Part shown: positions 1 to 9,850 of the stretch, one piece after another | Position numbering within the stretch: the first letter of the stretch is position 1 | Layout of the letters: every line of letters begins with the position of its first letter | Assembly (NCBI GenBank): GCA_002690925.1 | Contig: NZGD01000253.1 | Span: forward strand, 1-64,000 | Origin: Rhodopirellula sp. | GTDB lineage: Bacteria; Planctomycetota; Planctomycetia; Pirellulales; Pirellulaceae | Reading direction: 5' to 3' | Length of the DNA stretch: 64,000 nt | Program-made: the position numbers and the translations under genes | Notes under the pieces: generated by a model | What the model was told of the DNA's origin: nothing | The model's input: the letters and a program-made list of their open reading frames with translations, nothing else | Database searches by the model: none

Positions 1-340
1 CAACGCACTCCTCGTCGATAGCAGTAACGATCGTACGTGGGTCGCTCACCGCCTGACTGCACAATCTCGCAACGACCGCCGACACATCTTCGAGGCTTTT
101 CTGCACGGTGGAATACTCAAACTCGGTCATGCCATCATCCTGCTTGTCTTTCGCTGCGGCAAGCCGAATCAGAATGACGCCGACAACTCCCACACCGACA
201 GAAAACAGATACCACCACCAGGGGATGGTTGACCAACCGGATTCACTGGCTGCACCCTGAGGCGGCCCAGTCCGCAGCACGGCACAAAAGGCTCCGCCAA
301 GAAACCCTGACCACATCAGTAATTGTCCGATGATTTTCAT
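1..340 (-). CDS. Small membrane protein of unknown function (partial, runs off window)
   Basis: Reading leftwards from an ATG at 338-340 the frame stays open to the window edge, giving at least 113 residues starting MKIIGQLLMWSGFLGGAF. There is a hydrophobic segment at about residues 5-22, a Trp-rich stretch and a second hydrophobic segment at about 40-60 (YLFSVGVGVVGVILIRLAA), followed by a soluble acidic part. The start lies only 6 bases after the stop of the OPT transporter gene at 347, so the two are almost certainly cotranscribed and this may be a small partner of the transporter. I do not recognise a family; the C-terminus is outside the window. Confidence 0.75.
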   Translation of the reverse strand, partial: MKIIGQLLMWSGFLGGAFCAVLRTGPPQGAASESGWSTIPWWWYLFSVGVGVVGVILIRLAAAKDKQDDGMTEFEYSTVQKSLEDVSAVVARLCSQAVSDPRTIVTAIDEECV

Positions 341-346
341 GACTGT

Positions 347-2239
347 TTACAACCCCATTGAAATTGTTTGCACGACCACTGCACTTTGCTGCATGGCTGT
401 TTCAGCTGTTTCGGAATCGGCAAAGATTACATTCCAAAACGCATTCCCCACGCCCACCAATGCCTCGCCAACGATCATGCCTGCTGCGATTGGGATTCCG
501 ACTTCGTGGCTCCATTTGGCTCCTTTCAATTTATCGGCAGCAATTCTCAAACAGTTTCCAATGGTGTAAGTCAGGGCAATCGCAAACGGCATATAGAAAC
601 CGAGTGCTATCAAGACACCAATTCCTCCTAAGCCACTGACAGCCAACAACAGCCCCAACCCAGCACCTGCGGTATATCGGTAAGCCGGCACATTATCGTC
701 AAGAATCCCTTGGGTCACATCAGCCAACGCCTGAGCCTGCGGTGCCGGTAACTTGTCAGATCCAATCTCGTACTGATTATTCAACACGATCATCAAGCCG
801 ATTACGATCACCGGCCCCAACCACACCCCAGCAAATTGTGCCAGTTGCTGGCGACGGGGGATGGCCCCAACGAGATACCCTGACTTCAAATCCAACATCA
901 TGTCACTGGCTTGCGAAATCGCCAAACAGATGGCAGCTCCCATCAGCATTGAGCACACAATGGTCTCAGGATTATCGACTCCTCCTTTAGCGATCAGGAT
1001 CAAAATCGTGACTGCAATCAGTGTCATTCCCGACAAGGGAGACCAGTTGGTACGCCCCACACATTCAGCAACGATCACGCCCGCAATCCAAACCCACAAC
1101 GTACCCAGCAAGGCCATGGCAGCAGCACGCCCCAAGGACAAATTTTCGACAGAGGTATAGGCGATCCAAATCATCATCAACGCCCCCAGCCCGATTGCTC
1201 CGTAAAGTAGGCGGATGGGCATCTCATCGTTCTTGCTGTCGCCACCGGACTGTTTACTTGCTGAGTGCATCGACTTCATCGCACTCAAGATCAACGGAAA
1301 CGCGGCAACAATTCCACCAATCGCCGCCCCCACAAGCATGCCGATACCCAACGGTTTGTAAATCACACCGCGCATCTTGGACGGTTGATCAACCAGCCCT
1401 TCGACCACCACCCCCTCAGGCGAAATAACTCCGGCAATCTCGGGTCCAGCAAAGCCACTCAAAAGCGGAGACAGCAGGAAATAACAGATAAAGCCACCGG
1501 CCCCAAACCAGAAACCACCCTTGCCGGAAAGAAAACCGACACCGATCGTCATCACGGACAAATACAAACTGATGTTTAACAAAGCGGGTAAACCGAACGC
1601 CGCGCCAGCGTGCCAATCACTGTCCTCACCCATGAACCCCAGGACCAACAAGTGGACAAGACCAGAAAAAAGTGCACCGCCGAGCAACAAAACAGCTTTT
1701 CGAACACCCGCCCCAGGTGATTTAAGTATGGTCGCAACCGCGATCCCTCCCGGGTAGGCGAGGCGATCAAAATCGATCATCTGCTTTCGCAGCGGAATCA
1801 CAAACGCCAAGCCGAGGACCGAGCCTGTGATACAAGCGAGGATCATCAATGGCACATTAAAATCTGCCACCGACTCCAAACCTTGCGTCCGACTCAGAAT
1901 GAACAAGGCGGGAACCGAAAACATAATCCCCGACGAAGCACCATTGACGGCAGAGGCAATCGTTTGATTGATATTATTTTCAACGATACTTGTGCGTCGC
2001 ATCACGCCGCGCAGGAGCCCCCAACCCAAGATCGCAGCCAACTCCGAGCCCTCAATCGCAAACCCGAGGATCAATGCCGCATACCCGATTGAAACGGCAA
2101 TCAAAGCACCAATCGCCCAGCCTATAAATACCGCTGTCCATGTAAACTCAGGATAGGGACCTCGACGAATGACTGGTGAATCAGAAGATTCCCCCGTGCC
2201 TTCGACAACCGTCGAATCGTATGAATTATTAGTCTTCAT
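347..2239 (-). CDS. OPT-family oligopeptide transporter
   Basis: 630-residue, strongly hydrophobic inner-membrane protein with well over ten predicted membrane segments. A soluble N-terminus of about 30 residues precedes the first helix. The glycine-rich membrane text, with GYAALILGFAIEGSELAAILGWG near the start (shown here as family-like), NGASSGIMFSVPALFIL, and late segments such as IPIAAGMIVGEALVGVGN, matches the oligopeptide transporter (OPT) superfamily, proton-coupled symporters for short peptides or metal chelates. Length fits the bacterial branch (about 600-700 residues). The substrate cannot be read from sequence. ATG at 2237-2239. Followed directly by a small membrane protein gene. 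Confidence 0.9.
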   Translation of the reverse strand: MKTNNSYDSTVVEGTGESSDSPVIRRGPYPEFTWTAVFIGWAIGALIAVSIGYAALILGFAIEGSELAAILGWGLLRGVMRRTSIVENNINQTIASAVNGASSGIMFSVPALFILSRTQGLESVADFNVPLMILACITGSVLGLAFVIPLRKQMIDFDRLAYPGGIAVATILKSPGAGVRKAVLLLGGALFSGLVHLLVLGFMGEDSDWHAGAAFGLPALLNISLYLSVMTIGVGFLSGKGGFWFGAGGFICYFLLSPLLSGFAGPEIAGVISPEGVVVEGLVDQPSKMRGVIYKPLGIGMLVGAAIGGIVAAFPLILSAMKSMHSASKQSGGDSKNDEMPIRLLYGAIGLGALMMIWIAYTSVENLSLGRAAAMALLGTLWVWIAGVIVAECVGRTNWSPLSGMTLIAVTILILIAKGGVDNPETIVCSMLMGAAICLAISQASDMMLDLKSGYLVGAIPRRQQLAQFAGVWLGPVIVIGLMIVLNNQYEIGSDKLPAPQAQALADVTQGILDDNVPAYRYTAGAGLGLLLAVSGLGGIGVLIALGFYMPFAIALTYTIGNCLRIAADKLKGAKWSHEVGIPIAAGMIVGEALVGVGNAFWNVIFADSETAETAMQQSAVVVQTISMGL

Positions 2240-2835
2240 CGCTTCCCCAAACTAATGTTCTTGACCGCGTTGTGGATAACCTAGGCCATTGCTGGCCCAA
2301 TCACAACGCCGAAGCATTCCGCAACACCGGAGCATCCCACAAAACCAATCAAGAAACTGATTTTTTGGGCGGACCGTGTTTTCTAGGCGGACCGTGATCG
2401 AATGCATGGCACACCAACATCACAGCATCTTGAGCCCCCCAATAGCACCACACCTTTTGTGATCCCACACCAGCGAATAAACTGTTGCCTGTCGGCAGTG
2501 GATCAGGCTGAGCAAAATGACTTGTCATTGAAAAAACGCTCTCAGCAGTAAAATTGCTGAATGAAGACCAGCGTCACCTCGTTGTGGATCAGCATCGCTT
2601 CAATCTCAGCACGGTTTCGAACTCCATGCCCGGCCTTTGAGCACCAACCCACGTGTTGCTCTGGCGAATGCATGCGAACCGCTCCAGAGATGCTGAGGCC
2701 TGACACTGATCGAGATAAACTTGTAACGCTGACGTCCGCCCATGCAACGCGTTCAGAAACCGGTTCCTGCGCCGTTGGGCCTGACACACAAACACTTTGA
2801 CAACTCCCCGCTTCAACCCTAGAGACGCACCCGCC
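2240..2835. other. Intergenic region between divergent genes
   Basis: 596 bases between the divergent OPT transporter and SDR genes. It should hold both promoters. I see an 11-base direct repeat (GGCGGACCGTG) near 2369-2395, but no convincing gene. Reading frames here and on the opposite strand of the SDR gene show no family features. Confidence 0.5.
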
Positions 2836-3648
2836 ATGAAAAATCTGTTCAACCTCAACGAAGACGTGGCTGTTGTGATTGGTGGCACAGGTGAACTTGG
2901 TGGCACCATGGCGGAGGCACTTGGAGCGGCAGGTGCGAAAGTGGCTGTTGTTGGTCGCAACGCTGATCGCGGCAATGCACGTGCCGGCCGCATCACAGAC
3001 AATGGAGGCAAAGCCAAATTTTTCGCAGCCGACGGCCTTAACGCTGATTCCCTTGATGAAGCGCGTCAGGCAATCGCCCAATGGTCAGGCAGCCCTGCGT
3101 CCATTCTGGTCAACGCGGCGGGTGGTAACCGACCTGACGCGACGATTCCGCCAGGTGGTGACTACTGCAAACTGCCACTGGATGCATGGCGTGATGTGTT
3201 CGATTTGAACCTTGTCGGCGGTGCTTTGTTGCCAAGTCAGGTTTTTGGCCAGGACATGATCGACGCCGGAGTTGGCAGCGTGATCAACATAGCTTCCATG
3301 TCCGGCATGATTCCGCTTTCACGCGTGGTTGCCTATTCAGCAGCCAAAGCCGCAGTCATCAACCTGACCCAATGGCTGGCACGTGAGTGGGCCACAACCG
3401 GTGTGAGAGTCAATGCGATCAGCCCGGGTTTCTTCCCTGCTGAACAAAACCGCAAACTGCTATTCAATGATGATGGCAGCTACACCGAACGAGGTGGACA
3501 AATCATCGGACACACACCGATGGGGCGTTTCGGCAAAGCGGAAGAATTGGGCGGCGTTGTGACTTGGCTGGCATGCCGCAGAGCGGCCTCCTTTGTTACC
3601 GGACAGAACATTGCTGTGGATGGCGGATTTGCGTCCGTCACCATCTAA
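2836..3648 (+). CDS. SDR-family oxidoreductase, probably D-mannonate/fructuronate type
   Basis: 270-residue short-chain dehydrogenase/reductase. The Rossmann nucleotide-binding motif GGTGELGG is at residues 16-23, the NAG-like NAAGG follows, the catalytic Ser is in NIASMSG and the catalytic pair in YSAAK. The C-terminus has the usual SDR ending GQNIAVDGGF. ATG at 2836 is chosen because upstream codons lack SDR character. SDRs that open with F-L-E/N and are followed by a PfkB kinase are often annotated as fructuronate (D-mannonate) reductases; the neighbour at 3901 supports hexuronate catabolism, but the substrate is inferred, not shown. Confidence 0.85.
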   Translation: MKNLFNLNEDVAVVIGGTGELGGTMAEALGAAGAKVAVVGRNADRGNARAGRITDNGGKAKFFAADGLNADSLDEARQAIAQWSGSPASILVNAAGGNRPDATIPPGGDYCKLPLDAWRDVFDLNLVGGALLPSQVFGQDMIDAGVGSVINIASMSGMIPLSRVVAYSAAKAAVINLTQWLAREWATTGVRVNAISPGFFPAEQNRKLLFNDDGSYTERGGQIIGHTPMGRFGKAEELGGVVTWLACRRAASFVTGQNIAVDGGFASVTI

Positions 3649-3900
3649 ATGCTGCTGCACTGAAAATGGCAGCATGAAGCGGCTTCAGTGATCCAGCTCC
3701 AGTGATCACGTAACCAATACTCGCGTAACCAATGGGGAACTGGCACAACAGACATGATTCAACAAAGCCATTTCAAGTCACGAACATGAAATACTGGACG
3801 CGGGCTTGCCCATTGGGCCACCGAACGCGTGCCGGTCGCCACTGAATCTTAAAAAACACCAACCTTCAATCGACATCAATTCAAAAACAGGTACAGATAC

Positions 3901-4977
3901 ATGATGGAACTTCGTAGCGACGCAAAATACTCGTTGGTCATTCCCACCAGCATGGGAACACGCCTAACGCCCGTGGGCCACCAACCATTTCACTGCAGTG
4001 ACACCTTCAAGATGCAAGCGACCAGCGCCGAATCAAACGTCGGTAGCGTGTCTTCCTTCCTCGGCCTTCCCGTCAAGATCCTGACTGCCTTTGTGAAAGA
4101 CAGCCCTGTCGCTCGTTTCATCAAAGATGATCTCGCTAGACGACACATGGACTACGAAGGTCCCGAATTTGATCAGGACACACCATGGGGCGTCCGGCAC
4201 CAAATCAACATGGCTGACAGCGGTTGGGGCACCCGGGGGCCGCGAGTCCAGAATGACCGTGCGGGTGAAGTGGGAAGACATCTGAACGTCAAGGATTTTG
4301 ACTTGGACCGCATCTTCGCCCAAGACGGAGCGAAGATTGTTCACATGTCAGGTTTGATTGCAGCGTTGTCAGAGGACGCCAGCCAGTTCTGCCTTGAGAT
4401 TGCCCGCGCTGCGAAAAAAAATGGAGCACGGATTTCATTTGACCTCAATCATCGAGCGTCCTTTTGGAGTGGACGTGAAGCTGAGCTATCGGCTGCCTTC
4501 AAAGAGATTGCCAGCCTTTCTGACATCCTGATCGGCAACGAAGAAGATTTCCAACTCTGCCTTGATATCGCGGGCCCCGAGGCCGGAGGAGAAGACATCA
4601 GCGCCAAGATCGATGGTTTCAAGGAGATGATTCAACGTGTCAAGCAGGAGTACTCAGGTGCCAGCTTGTTCGCAACCACGCTGCGAGAAGTAGAAAGCGC
4701 CAACAGTCACATGTGGGGAGCCATCGTTTCAAGCGGCGATGATTGGCATGTCGTCAAACCCAGACAGATCGGAGTGCTGGATCGAATCGGTGGTGGCGAT
4801 GGTTTCGTGGGCGGCTTGCTGTATGGAGTCCTCAAGCAGTGGGAAGCAGAGAAATGCACCCAATTTGGCTGGGCCACCGGAGCACTCGCAGCGACCATGT
4901 ACACCGACTACGGACAACCTGCTGACGAAGATCAAGTCTGGAGCATCTGGCAAGGAAACGCACGCGTGAAACGGTAG
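3901..4977 (+). CDS. PfkB-family sugar kinase, probable 2-dehydro-3-deoxygluconate kinase
   Basis: 358-residue ribokinase/PfkB-type carbohydrate kinase, cytoplasmic. The C-terminal anion-hole and catalytic base motif reads DRIGGGDGFVGG (about residues 296-307), with the Asp as the expected base; mid-protein FDLNHRASFW and LIGNEEDF are typical of KDG kinases. The N-terminus lacks the usual crisp GGxxxN start (here SAESNVGSVSSFLGLPV), but is complete in length. It lies about 250 bases after the SDR gene on the same strand, which fits a route mannonate/fructuronate to KDG to KDG-6-phosphate. Substrate assignment is inference from family and neighbour. Confidence 0.85.
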   Translation: MMELRSDAKYSLVIPTSMGTRLTPVGHQPFHCSDTFKMQATSAESNVGSVSSFLGLPVKILTAFVKDSPVARFIKDDLARRHMDYEGPEFDQDTPWGVRHQINMADSGWGTRGPRVQNDRAGEVGRHLNVKDFDLDRIFAQDGAKIVHMSGLIAALSEDASQFCLEIARAAKKNGARISFDLNHRASFWSGREAELSAAFKEIASLSDILIGNEEDFQLCLDIAGPEAGGEDISAKIDGFKEMIQRVKQEYSGASLFATTLREVESANSHMWGAIVSSGDDWHVVKPRQIGVLDRIGGGDGFVGGLLYGVLKQWEAEKCTQFGWATGALAATMYTDYGQPADEDQVWSIWQGNARVKR

Positions 4978-5474
4978 AAAAATTCTGCCGAGGGTGAAAC
5001 GTTAGATCGACAAACGCGAATGCCGGTGCCCAAGACGGCATCGCGATGGCCCAGTGGATACAACCCAGTGAAGCAGCAGTCGCACCCTCGGTGAACCCTC
5101 CATGCCGAATCGGTAAATGAGGAAAAGAACATGCGTTTGGCAACTTGCTTTTGTGTGCAATTAAAACGCCAAACTGCGGGGCACCGGTAATGCAAGCTGA
5201 TGCGGCTTGGTTCATGATTGCCACCGGAACAGCTATGGCCGAATGTTTGTGGGCCTAATGCTGGTTCCAATCATTCGCGTCGCTGTTTCAGCATTCACCA
5301 GGCATACGATGCAGTTCGGGCACTCGAGACCGACCCTACGTTTGCTCCGCTCGAGCAATAGCAGCGTGAGCGTGAAAGGAGGCTGAAACGGAAACTCGCC
5401 GGGCGGTATCATCGCATGCGACAACAGCTGCCTGTTGCTCTAAAAGCATCAGTTGGGTCGGATTCTCAGTTTCC
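4978..5474. other. Intergenic region, no gene seen
   Basis: About 500 bases between the convergent sugar kinase and AAA+ ATPase genes. No terminator with a clear T-tract, no RNA gene and no protein-like frame recognised. Confidence 0.4.
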
Positions 5475-7328
5475 CTATTCCGAGATATTTTCAAGTCCGA
5501 CGCTGCTTCCCGCGTCCAAGTCGTTGGAATCAGGGGTCCCGGAAGGCTCGTCGGAGTCATCACTTGCCTGAGGCATTGTCATCACGGGTTCACCCCAGTT
5601 TGCCGTGAAGGACTCTTCGCAAGAATCGCACTTCAGTTCCGTTCCCAGCAGTTGGTCATCGACGACTTGGGCCGCCTTGCAAGCCGAGCACTTGACCCGT
5701 ACGGACCCGACTTCTTCTGCTAACGCAGCCAGATGCTTCTCGGTGACACCTGCGACCTCAATGTCCTGAGGCTCCAACGTGGTGAGAACTTTGTGATCAA
5801 TCTCACTAAGCTTTGCCAAACGATTAGCCATTCGCCTGACACTACGTTCAAAGCTATTTCGCGCACAGCGACCATTCCCAAAGTGCTGATCTCGACCGAT
5901 ATACAGAAATGTGAAGCCTCGCAACAAACGACGACGTGACTGAGTTGGCAAAGTGTACTTCGCTTTTGCAGCAATCAACTCAAAAATTCGGCACAGTGCT
6001 TCTGGTGGATAATCATCGAAGTGCATGGTCGTACCAACGCGTGATGACAACCCCGGATTGCTACGGATCATAGTCTGCATTTCATTCGGATACCCCGCAA
6101 GGATCACCACCAATTGGTCTCTCTGGTCTTCCATGCGTTTCAGCAGTGTCTGCACCGCTTCGCGACCGTATTGATCCTGCCCACTTTCATCAATCAGCGT
6201 GTAGGCTTCATCGATGAACAGGACTCCATTGAGTGCCTCATCAATTTTGGCGTTGGCTTTGGGGCCTGTTTGCCCTGCATACTCAGCGACCAGTCCGCTA
6301 CGATCCGTTTCAACCAGATGCCCACTTTCAAGCACCCCGAGCGCCCCGTAGATTTCCGCGACAATACGAGCAACCGTGGTTTTTCCGGTTCCTGGGTTAC
6401 CAACAAATGCCATGTGCAGACTGGGTTTGGTGGTTGGCAATCCAGCGTCTGCACGTTGCCGCTCCATCTTTAAAAAATTCGTCAACGTCTGAATCTGATC
6501 CTTGATGGCGTCCAGCCCAATGAGTCGGTCCAGACTTTGACGAGCATCCGCCAGACGCTGCTCCGGAGTGCGATCATCCGAGGGTTCTTTGGCCTTTTTT
6601 TTCTCGACTGCACCAACATTCGTTTTCATCCCGGTGGTGGGCTTGGCAACCCCACCGGGTCCGGCAATCGGTGTCGGCTTTTCTGCAGCCGTTACGTCAA
6701 CCCCTTCACGCAGTCGTTTTGCCTCGCCGCGCAACCACTCGAGAGCATCACGTGCATTGTCCGTATCTTTTTCGCTTGCCAAATGCTCTGGCGCGTGCCC
6801 CCGCAATTCATCAAACTGTCGCTGCATGGATTGCAGACTCGTGTTGTCGGCTACCGAGACATCACCATCCACCGAGGCAAGTAAATTCGCCATTCGCATC
6901 GCCAGCGTTTCCAACTCACCCCAACGATCTCGAATCGCGGGAATCTCAGCAAATGGCCTGACAAGATCTCGCCACTCAAAATCATTCGAAGCATTCAACA
7001 GCCAAGCAACAGCCTCTTGAAGCTGACTTCCCATCACCGACTTGCCCCAAATGTGCTCGAGCAACACGCGGCCCATCTGACGCTGGCCGATATTACGCGC
7101 GTCAATGCCCTGAACCACCGCGGCAAACACCTTCATCAACAGCCCCTGATGCAAATCGTCCATCTGATCTGCGATGGAAGCAGCATTCCTGTCTTCGCCC
7201 CCGGTCAACCAACCATAAGAACCACGTACCAAATTCCCGCTTTCCACATAAAGAGCTTTGGTTTCGCGAAGAGTCTCGCGGTACAGACGAATCGTTTCAA
7301 TGATTTGGTCGTCAGTGCGTCGTGTCAT
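5475..7328 (-). CDS. AAA+ ATPase, CbbX/SpoVK-like, with C-terminal zinc ribbon
   Basis: 617 residues. The first ~270 are helical and of unknown fold, followed by a Lys/Asp-rich linker. The AAA+ core has Walker A GNPGTGKTT at about residue 309, pore-type text LVAEYAGQTG, Walker B GVLFIDEAYTL and the arginine-bearing SNPGLSSRV, all as in the CbbX/SpoVK (ClpX-like, rubisco activase type) family. After the lid domain there is CSAC-x16-CDSC, a four-cysteine zinc ribbon, and an acidic tail. There is no rubisco here, so a CbbX role is unlikely; a general remodelling ATPase is the safer description. ATG at 7326-7328. Confidence 0.9.
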   Translation of the reverse strand: MTRRTDDQIIETIRLYRETLRETKALYVESGNLVRGSYGWLTGGEDRNAASIADQMDDLHQGLLMKVFAAVVQGIDARNIGQRQMGRVLLEHIWGKSVMGSQLQEAVAWLLNASNDFEWRDLVRPFAEIPAIRDRWGELETLAMRMANLLASVDGDVSVADNTSLQSMQRQFDELRGHAPEHLASEKDTDNARDALEWLRGEAKRLREGVDVTAAEKPTPIAGPGGVAKPTTGMKTNVGAVEKKKAKEPSDDRTPEQRLADARQSLDRLIGLDAIKDQIQTLTNFLKMERQRADAGLPTTKPSLHMAFVGNPGTGKTTVARIVAEIYGALGVLESGHLVETDRSGLVAEYAGQTGPKANAKIDEALNGVLFIDEAYTLIDESGQDQYGREAVQTLLKRMEDQRDQLVVILAGYPNEMQTMIRSNPGLSSRVGTTMHFDDYPPEALCRIFELIAAKAKYTLPTQSRRRLLRGFTFLYIGRDQHFGNGRCARNSFERSVRRMANRLAKLSEIDHKVLTTLEPQDIEVAGVTEKHLAALAEEVGSVRVKCSACKAAQVVDDQLLGTELKCDSCEESFTANWGEPVMTMPQASDDSDEPSGTPDSNDLDAGSSVGLENISE

Positions 7329-7522
7329 GGTGAATTGAGCAGAAGAGTTCCATTGCCAAAAAGAAAGAGCACGTCATCTTAACGGAAAAAACGTGCAACA
7401 TGCTTCAGATCGCATCACTGCGTTGAAGCAACCCACCCGTCAGTGAAGACAAGTCACCCCAGGTGCACCAACTCAAATCCGCGAATTTGAGTTGGGCAAA
7501 ACAGTCGGCTCGCCAAAAGCAT

Positions 7523-8833
7523 TCAGTGAGGCAACTGCACTGCTACCAGCTTGCCAGTCGCGTTCCTCGCAAACACGCACCCCTCAAACAGGACCGGCAC
7601 GGTCCAGCAGCGTCCTTCGAGAATGCTTGCCGAAGCAACCTCGTCGTATCCCACCGAAGTGGCCTTGGCGATCACCAAACGGCCATCATCACTGAGAATC
7701 ACCAACTTGCCGCCGGCAATCATCAAGGAACCGCAGCCCAGCCCACTCTCTGTCCACATGACCTCGCCGGAATCGTGTTTCATGCACGTCAGGTTCACGA
7801 CTCTTCCAAAGTTTGAGTTTCCATCAAAACCATAGAGATAACCGTCATGTAGGATGCTGTTATTGAAATGGTTACGCATCTTTCGATTATCGTAGACCAG
7901 TTCCAACTTGCCATCTTTCAACCGAAACAAGCCGCAACCAACCTGGTAGCCAGTGGAAACATAAATCGTTCCATCGTGGACGATGGGCGTGGTGGAATTG
8001 GTCCTGAACGGGGACTTCCATGGAAACGCATCAACCTCTACCCCATCATCAGCCTGCACCAGACGAAGTGCATCGGAGTCGAGCGTTGCGATCAAGCCTG
8101 CATTCTGATGATCAAAGCTGACAGCTGATCCATAACCAGCGGTATGCTTTTCTGTTTTCCAATTCAATTCACCAGATTTCTTATCAAACGACACGACGCG
8201 TCCGGCCTCGAGAATCAATTGATCACCAAGAATGAACGGCGAGCCATTGAATCCCCATTCGGGCAAACCGACTTCCAGATCAGCCTGCAAATCACGTTGC
8301 CAGATGATCTCGCCAGTGGCCACACGAAAACAGATCAATTGCCCCTCTTTACCAACCGTGTAGACGCGATCACCGTCGATCGTTGGTGTCGCTCCCGGAC
8401 CTCCCTCGTACAGATTATCAACCAATTCGGACGGGTAGGTATGCGACCAAATGGTCTTGCCAGTGCGTTGATCGAGACAAAAAACCGACTCGTTTCCATC
8501 CTCGTGCCCCATCGAGAAGAGCCGTCCCTCGGCAATGGATATCGAACTGAAACCAATTCCAATCTCTCGCTCCCAAATCACTTCCAAGCCCGTTTCAGGC
8601 CAATCAGTCGACCAGCCTGCCTCGAGGGAGATTCCATCATGCCGCTTCCCCATCCAGTTGGGCCAACTGGACGCCCCTGCCCGACTGCCCACTGCAACAC
8701 GAACGTTATCGGTAACGGGTTCGTCCGCAGTTACAAACGGCGGCACGGAGGCGATAACCATGACCAATATCATGGCAACCATGACTACCAAACCTGTGGC
8801 GATCATCATGAACCTGAGCATCAACACCCTCAT
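7523..8833 (-). CDS. Secreted PQQ-like beta-propeller repeat protein
   Basis: 436 residues from the ATG at 8831-8833; the frame is open further upstream but residues there are not signal-like. A signal peptide or anchor (MRVLMLRFMMIATGLVVMV, cleavage near SVPPFVTADEP) is followed by PQQ/BamB-type blades: WPNWMGKRHDGIS, CLDQRTGKTIWSHTYP, CFRVATGEIIWQRDL, SFDKKSGELNWKTEK. Each blade carries the G-x-x-x-W signature. Such proteins are common in planctomycetes and are usually periplasmic; there is no dehydrogenase catalytic motif, so enzyme activity is not implied. Function unknown. Confidence 0.85.
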   Translation of the reverse strand: MRVLMLRFMMIATGLVVMVAMILVMVIASVPPFVTADEPVTDNVRVAVGSRAGASSWPNWMGKRHDGISLEAGWSTDWPETGLEVIWEREIGIGFSSISIAEGRLFSMGHEDGNESVFCLDQRTGKTIWSHTYPSELVDNLYEGGPGATPTIDGDRVYTVGKEGQLICFRVATGEIIWQRDLQADLEVGLPEWGFNGSPFILGDQLILEAGRVVSFDKKSGELNWKTEKHTAGYGSAVSFDHQNAGLIATLDSDALRLVQADDGVEVDAFPWKSPFRTNSTTPIVHDGTIYVSTGYQVGCGLFRLKDGKLELVYDNRKMRNHFNNSILHDGYLYGFDGNSNFGRVVNLTCMKHDSGEVMWTESGLGCGSLMIAGGKLVILSDDGRLVIAKATSVGYDEVASASILEGRCWTVPVLFEGCVFARNATGKLVAVQLPH

Positions 8834-9202
8834 GGTATTAGCAACTTCTTCAATTAAAGATAACAGACGACTTAGGAAAAAAGCGTTTCCCAACGAACGT
8901 CGGCAGAAACGCCGCAATCTCAAACTTTCAAGACTGCCGGCATAATCTTTCGCGGCTGATCGATGCGTAAGTCGCACCCATTCATGCTTTCTGCAAACGC
9001 TTCCTACAAACTTTCAAGCTCTGCTTCCTCACCCACTGAGGAAGAAAAACGAACAGCATTTCCACCCGGCGACAACAACATTTCCAACAATTGATTGCTC
9101 AGAACGTTGCCGCCTCTCCACCAACAATAGTATAAGCCAAGGCCTGCCAATCCTGTGGCTTATGATGACAAGCTTAGCGAGCAGAGGCTTGCCGGCTCAC
9201 AT
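8834..9202. other. Intergenic region with a perfect 8-bp hairpin
   Basis: About 370 bases between the MOSC gene and the beta-propeller gene, both read leftwards. A perfect inverted repeat CTTCCTCA / TGAGGAAG with a 5-base loop sits at 9024-9044. No T-tract follows it in the direction of transcription, so I do not call it a terminator. No gene seen. Confidence 0.4.
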
Positions 9203-9850
9203 TCAGGACAGGTCTGCTTTCCAAGCATCAGCCAATTCAGCCATGTTCATCAGTTCGCTGACTGCCGTTTGGTCTTTCTCTTGTCCAAATAAAACATCAT
9301 TCGCTTTGGCAATGCTCCAATCCGGGTGTGGCCGCTCGAGTAACGAGACTTCCTGCCCTGCCTGAATCTGCCCCGACTCATGCACGCGAATGTACCACCC
9401 CGTTCGCCCCGTCTGCGTCACATGCTTGGTCAAAGTACTGAGCTGCCAGCGGCGGGCAATTTTCCAGCATGGCTGCCGTGGCTGACTGACTTCAATGCGG
9501 CAGGGACCGATTTGAAATTGATCACCGATGCAAACCGATTTTTCGTCGACTCCGCGAATCGTCAAATTTTCTCCGAACGCTCCCGGCCCCATCCTCAAAT
9601 CCGGCAGCTCCTGATTCCAAGCCTGATAGTGGTCCGCGGCATAACACAGCACGGCCTTATCACGACCACCATGATGTCGAGCATCAGCAACAAAATCCCC
9701 ATCCAACCCAAGCCTCCCCATGTTAACCGGATGGTCGACTGGTGACTTATAAAAGCCGGTCGTCCATTGGTGTTCGGCGGGATCACGACTGGCAGGATTA
9801 CCCTCGGTCAAAACCTTGCCAACCTGGATGCTCTCAATGGTGATCGGCAT
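9203..9850 (-). CDS. MOSC domain-containing protein
   Basis: 215 residues from ATG at 9848-9850 (a TTG lies one codon upstream). It matches the stand-alone MOSC family (YiiM-like): KSPVDHPVNMGRLGLDGDFVADARHHGGRDKAVLCY (positions about 35-70) has the typical L-x-GD-x2-D-x2-HGG-x-D-KAV block, followed by GAFGENLTI, IGDQFQIG and the conserved cysteine text EVSQPRQPCWK. MOSC domains bind or transfer sulfur for molybdenum cofactor chemistry or act in N-hydroxylated base reduction. No molybdenum genes are nearby. Confidence 0.88.
   Translation of the reverse strand: MPITIESIQVGKVLTEGNPASRDPAEHQWTTGFYKSPVDHPVNMGRLGLDGDFVADARHHGGRDKAVLCYAADHYQAWNQELPDLRMGPGAFGENLTIRGVDEKSVCIGDQFQIGPCRIEVSQPRQPCWKIARRWQLSTLTKHVTQTGRTGWYIRVHESGQIQAGQEVSLLERPHPDWSIAKANDVLFGQEKDQTAVSELMNMAELADAWKADLS

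Noticed and set aside
2542-3081. Open frame of 179 codons opposite the SDR gene
   Set aside because: Overlaps the SDR start region, Cys/Ser-rich with no recognisable domain; a shadow of the real gene.
8144-8857. Open frame of 237 codons opposite the beta-propeller gene
   Set aside because: Antisense shadow; its C-terminus is a His/Asn-rich chance composition.
9024-9044. Perfect 8-bp hairpin as a terminator
   Set aside because: The adjacent A-run is on the wrong side for leftward transcription and no T-tract follows the stem.
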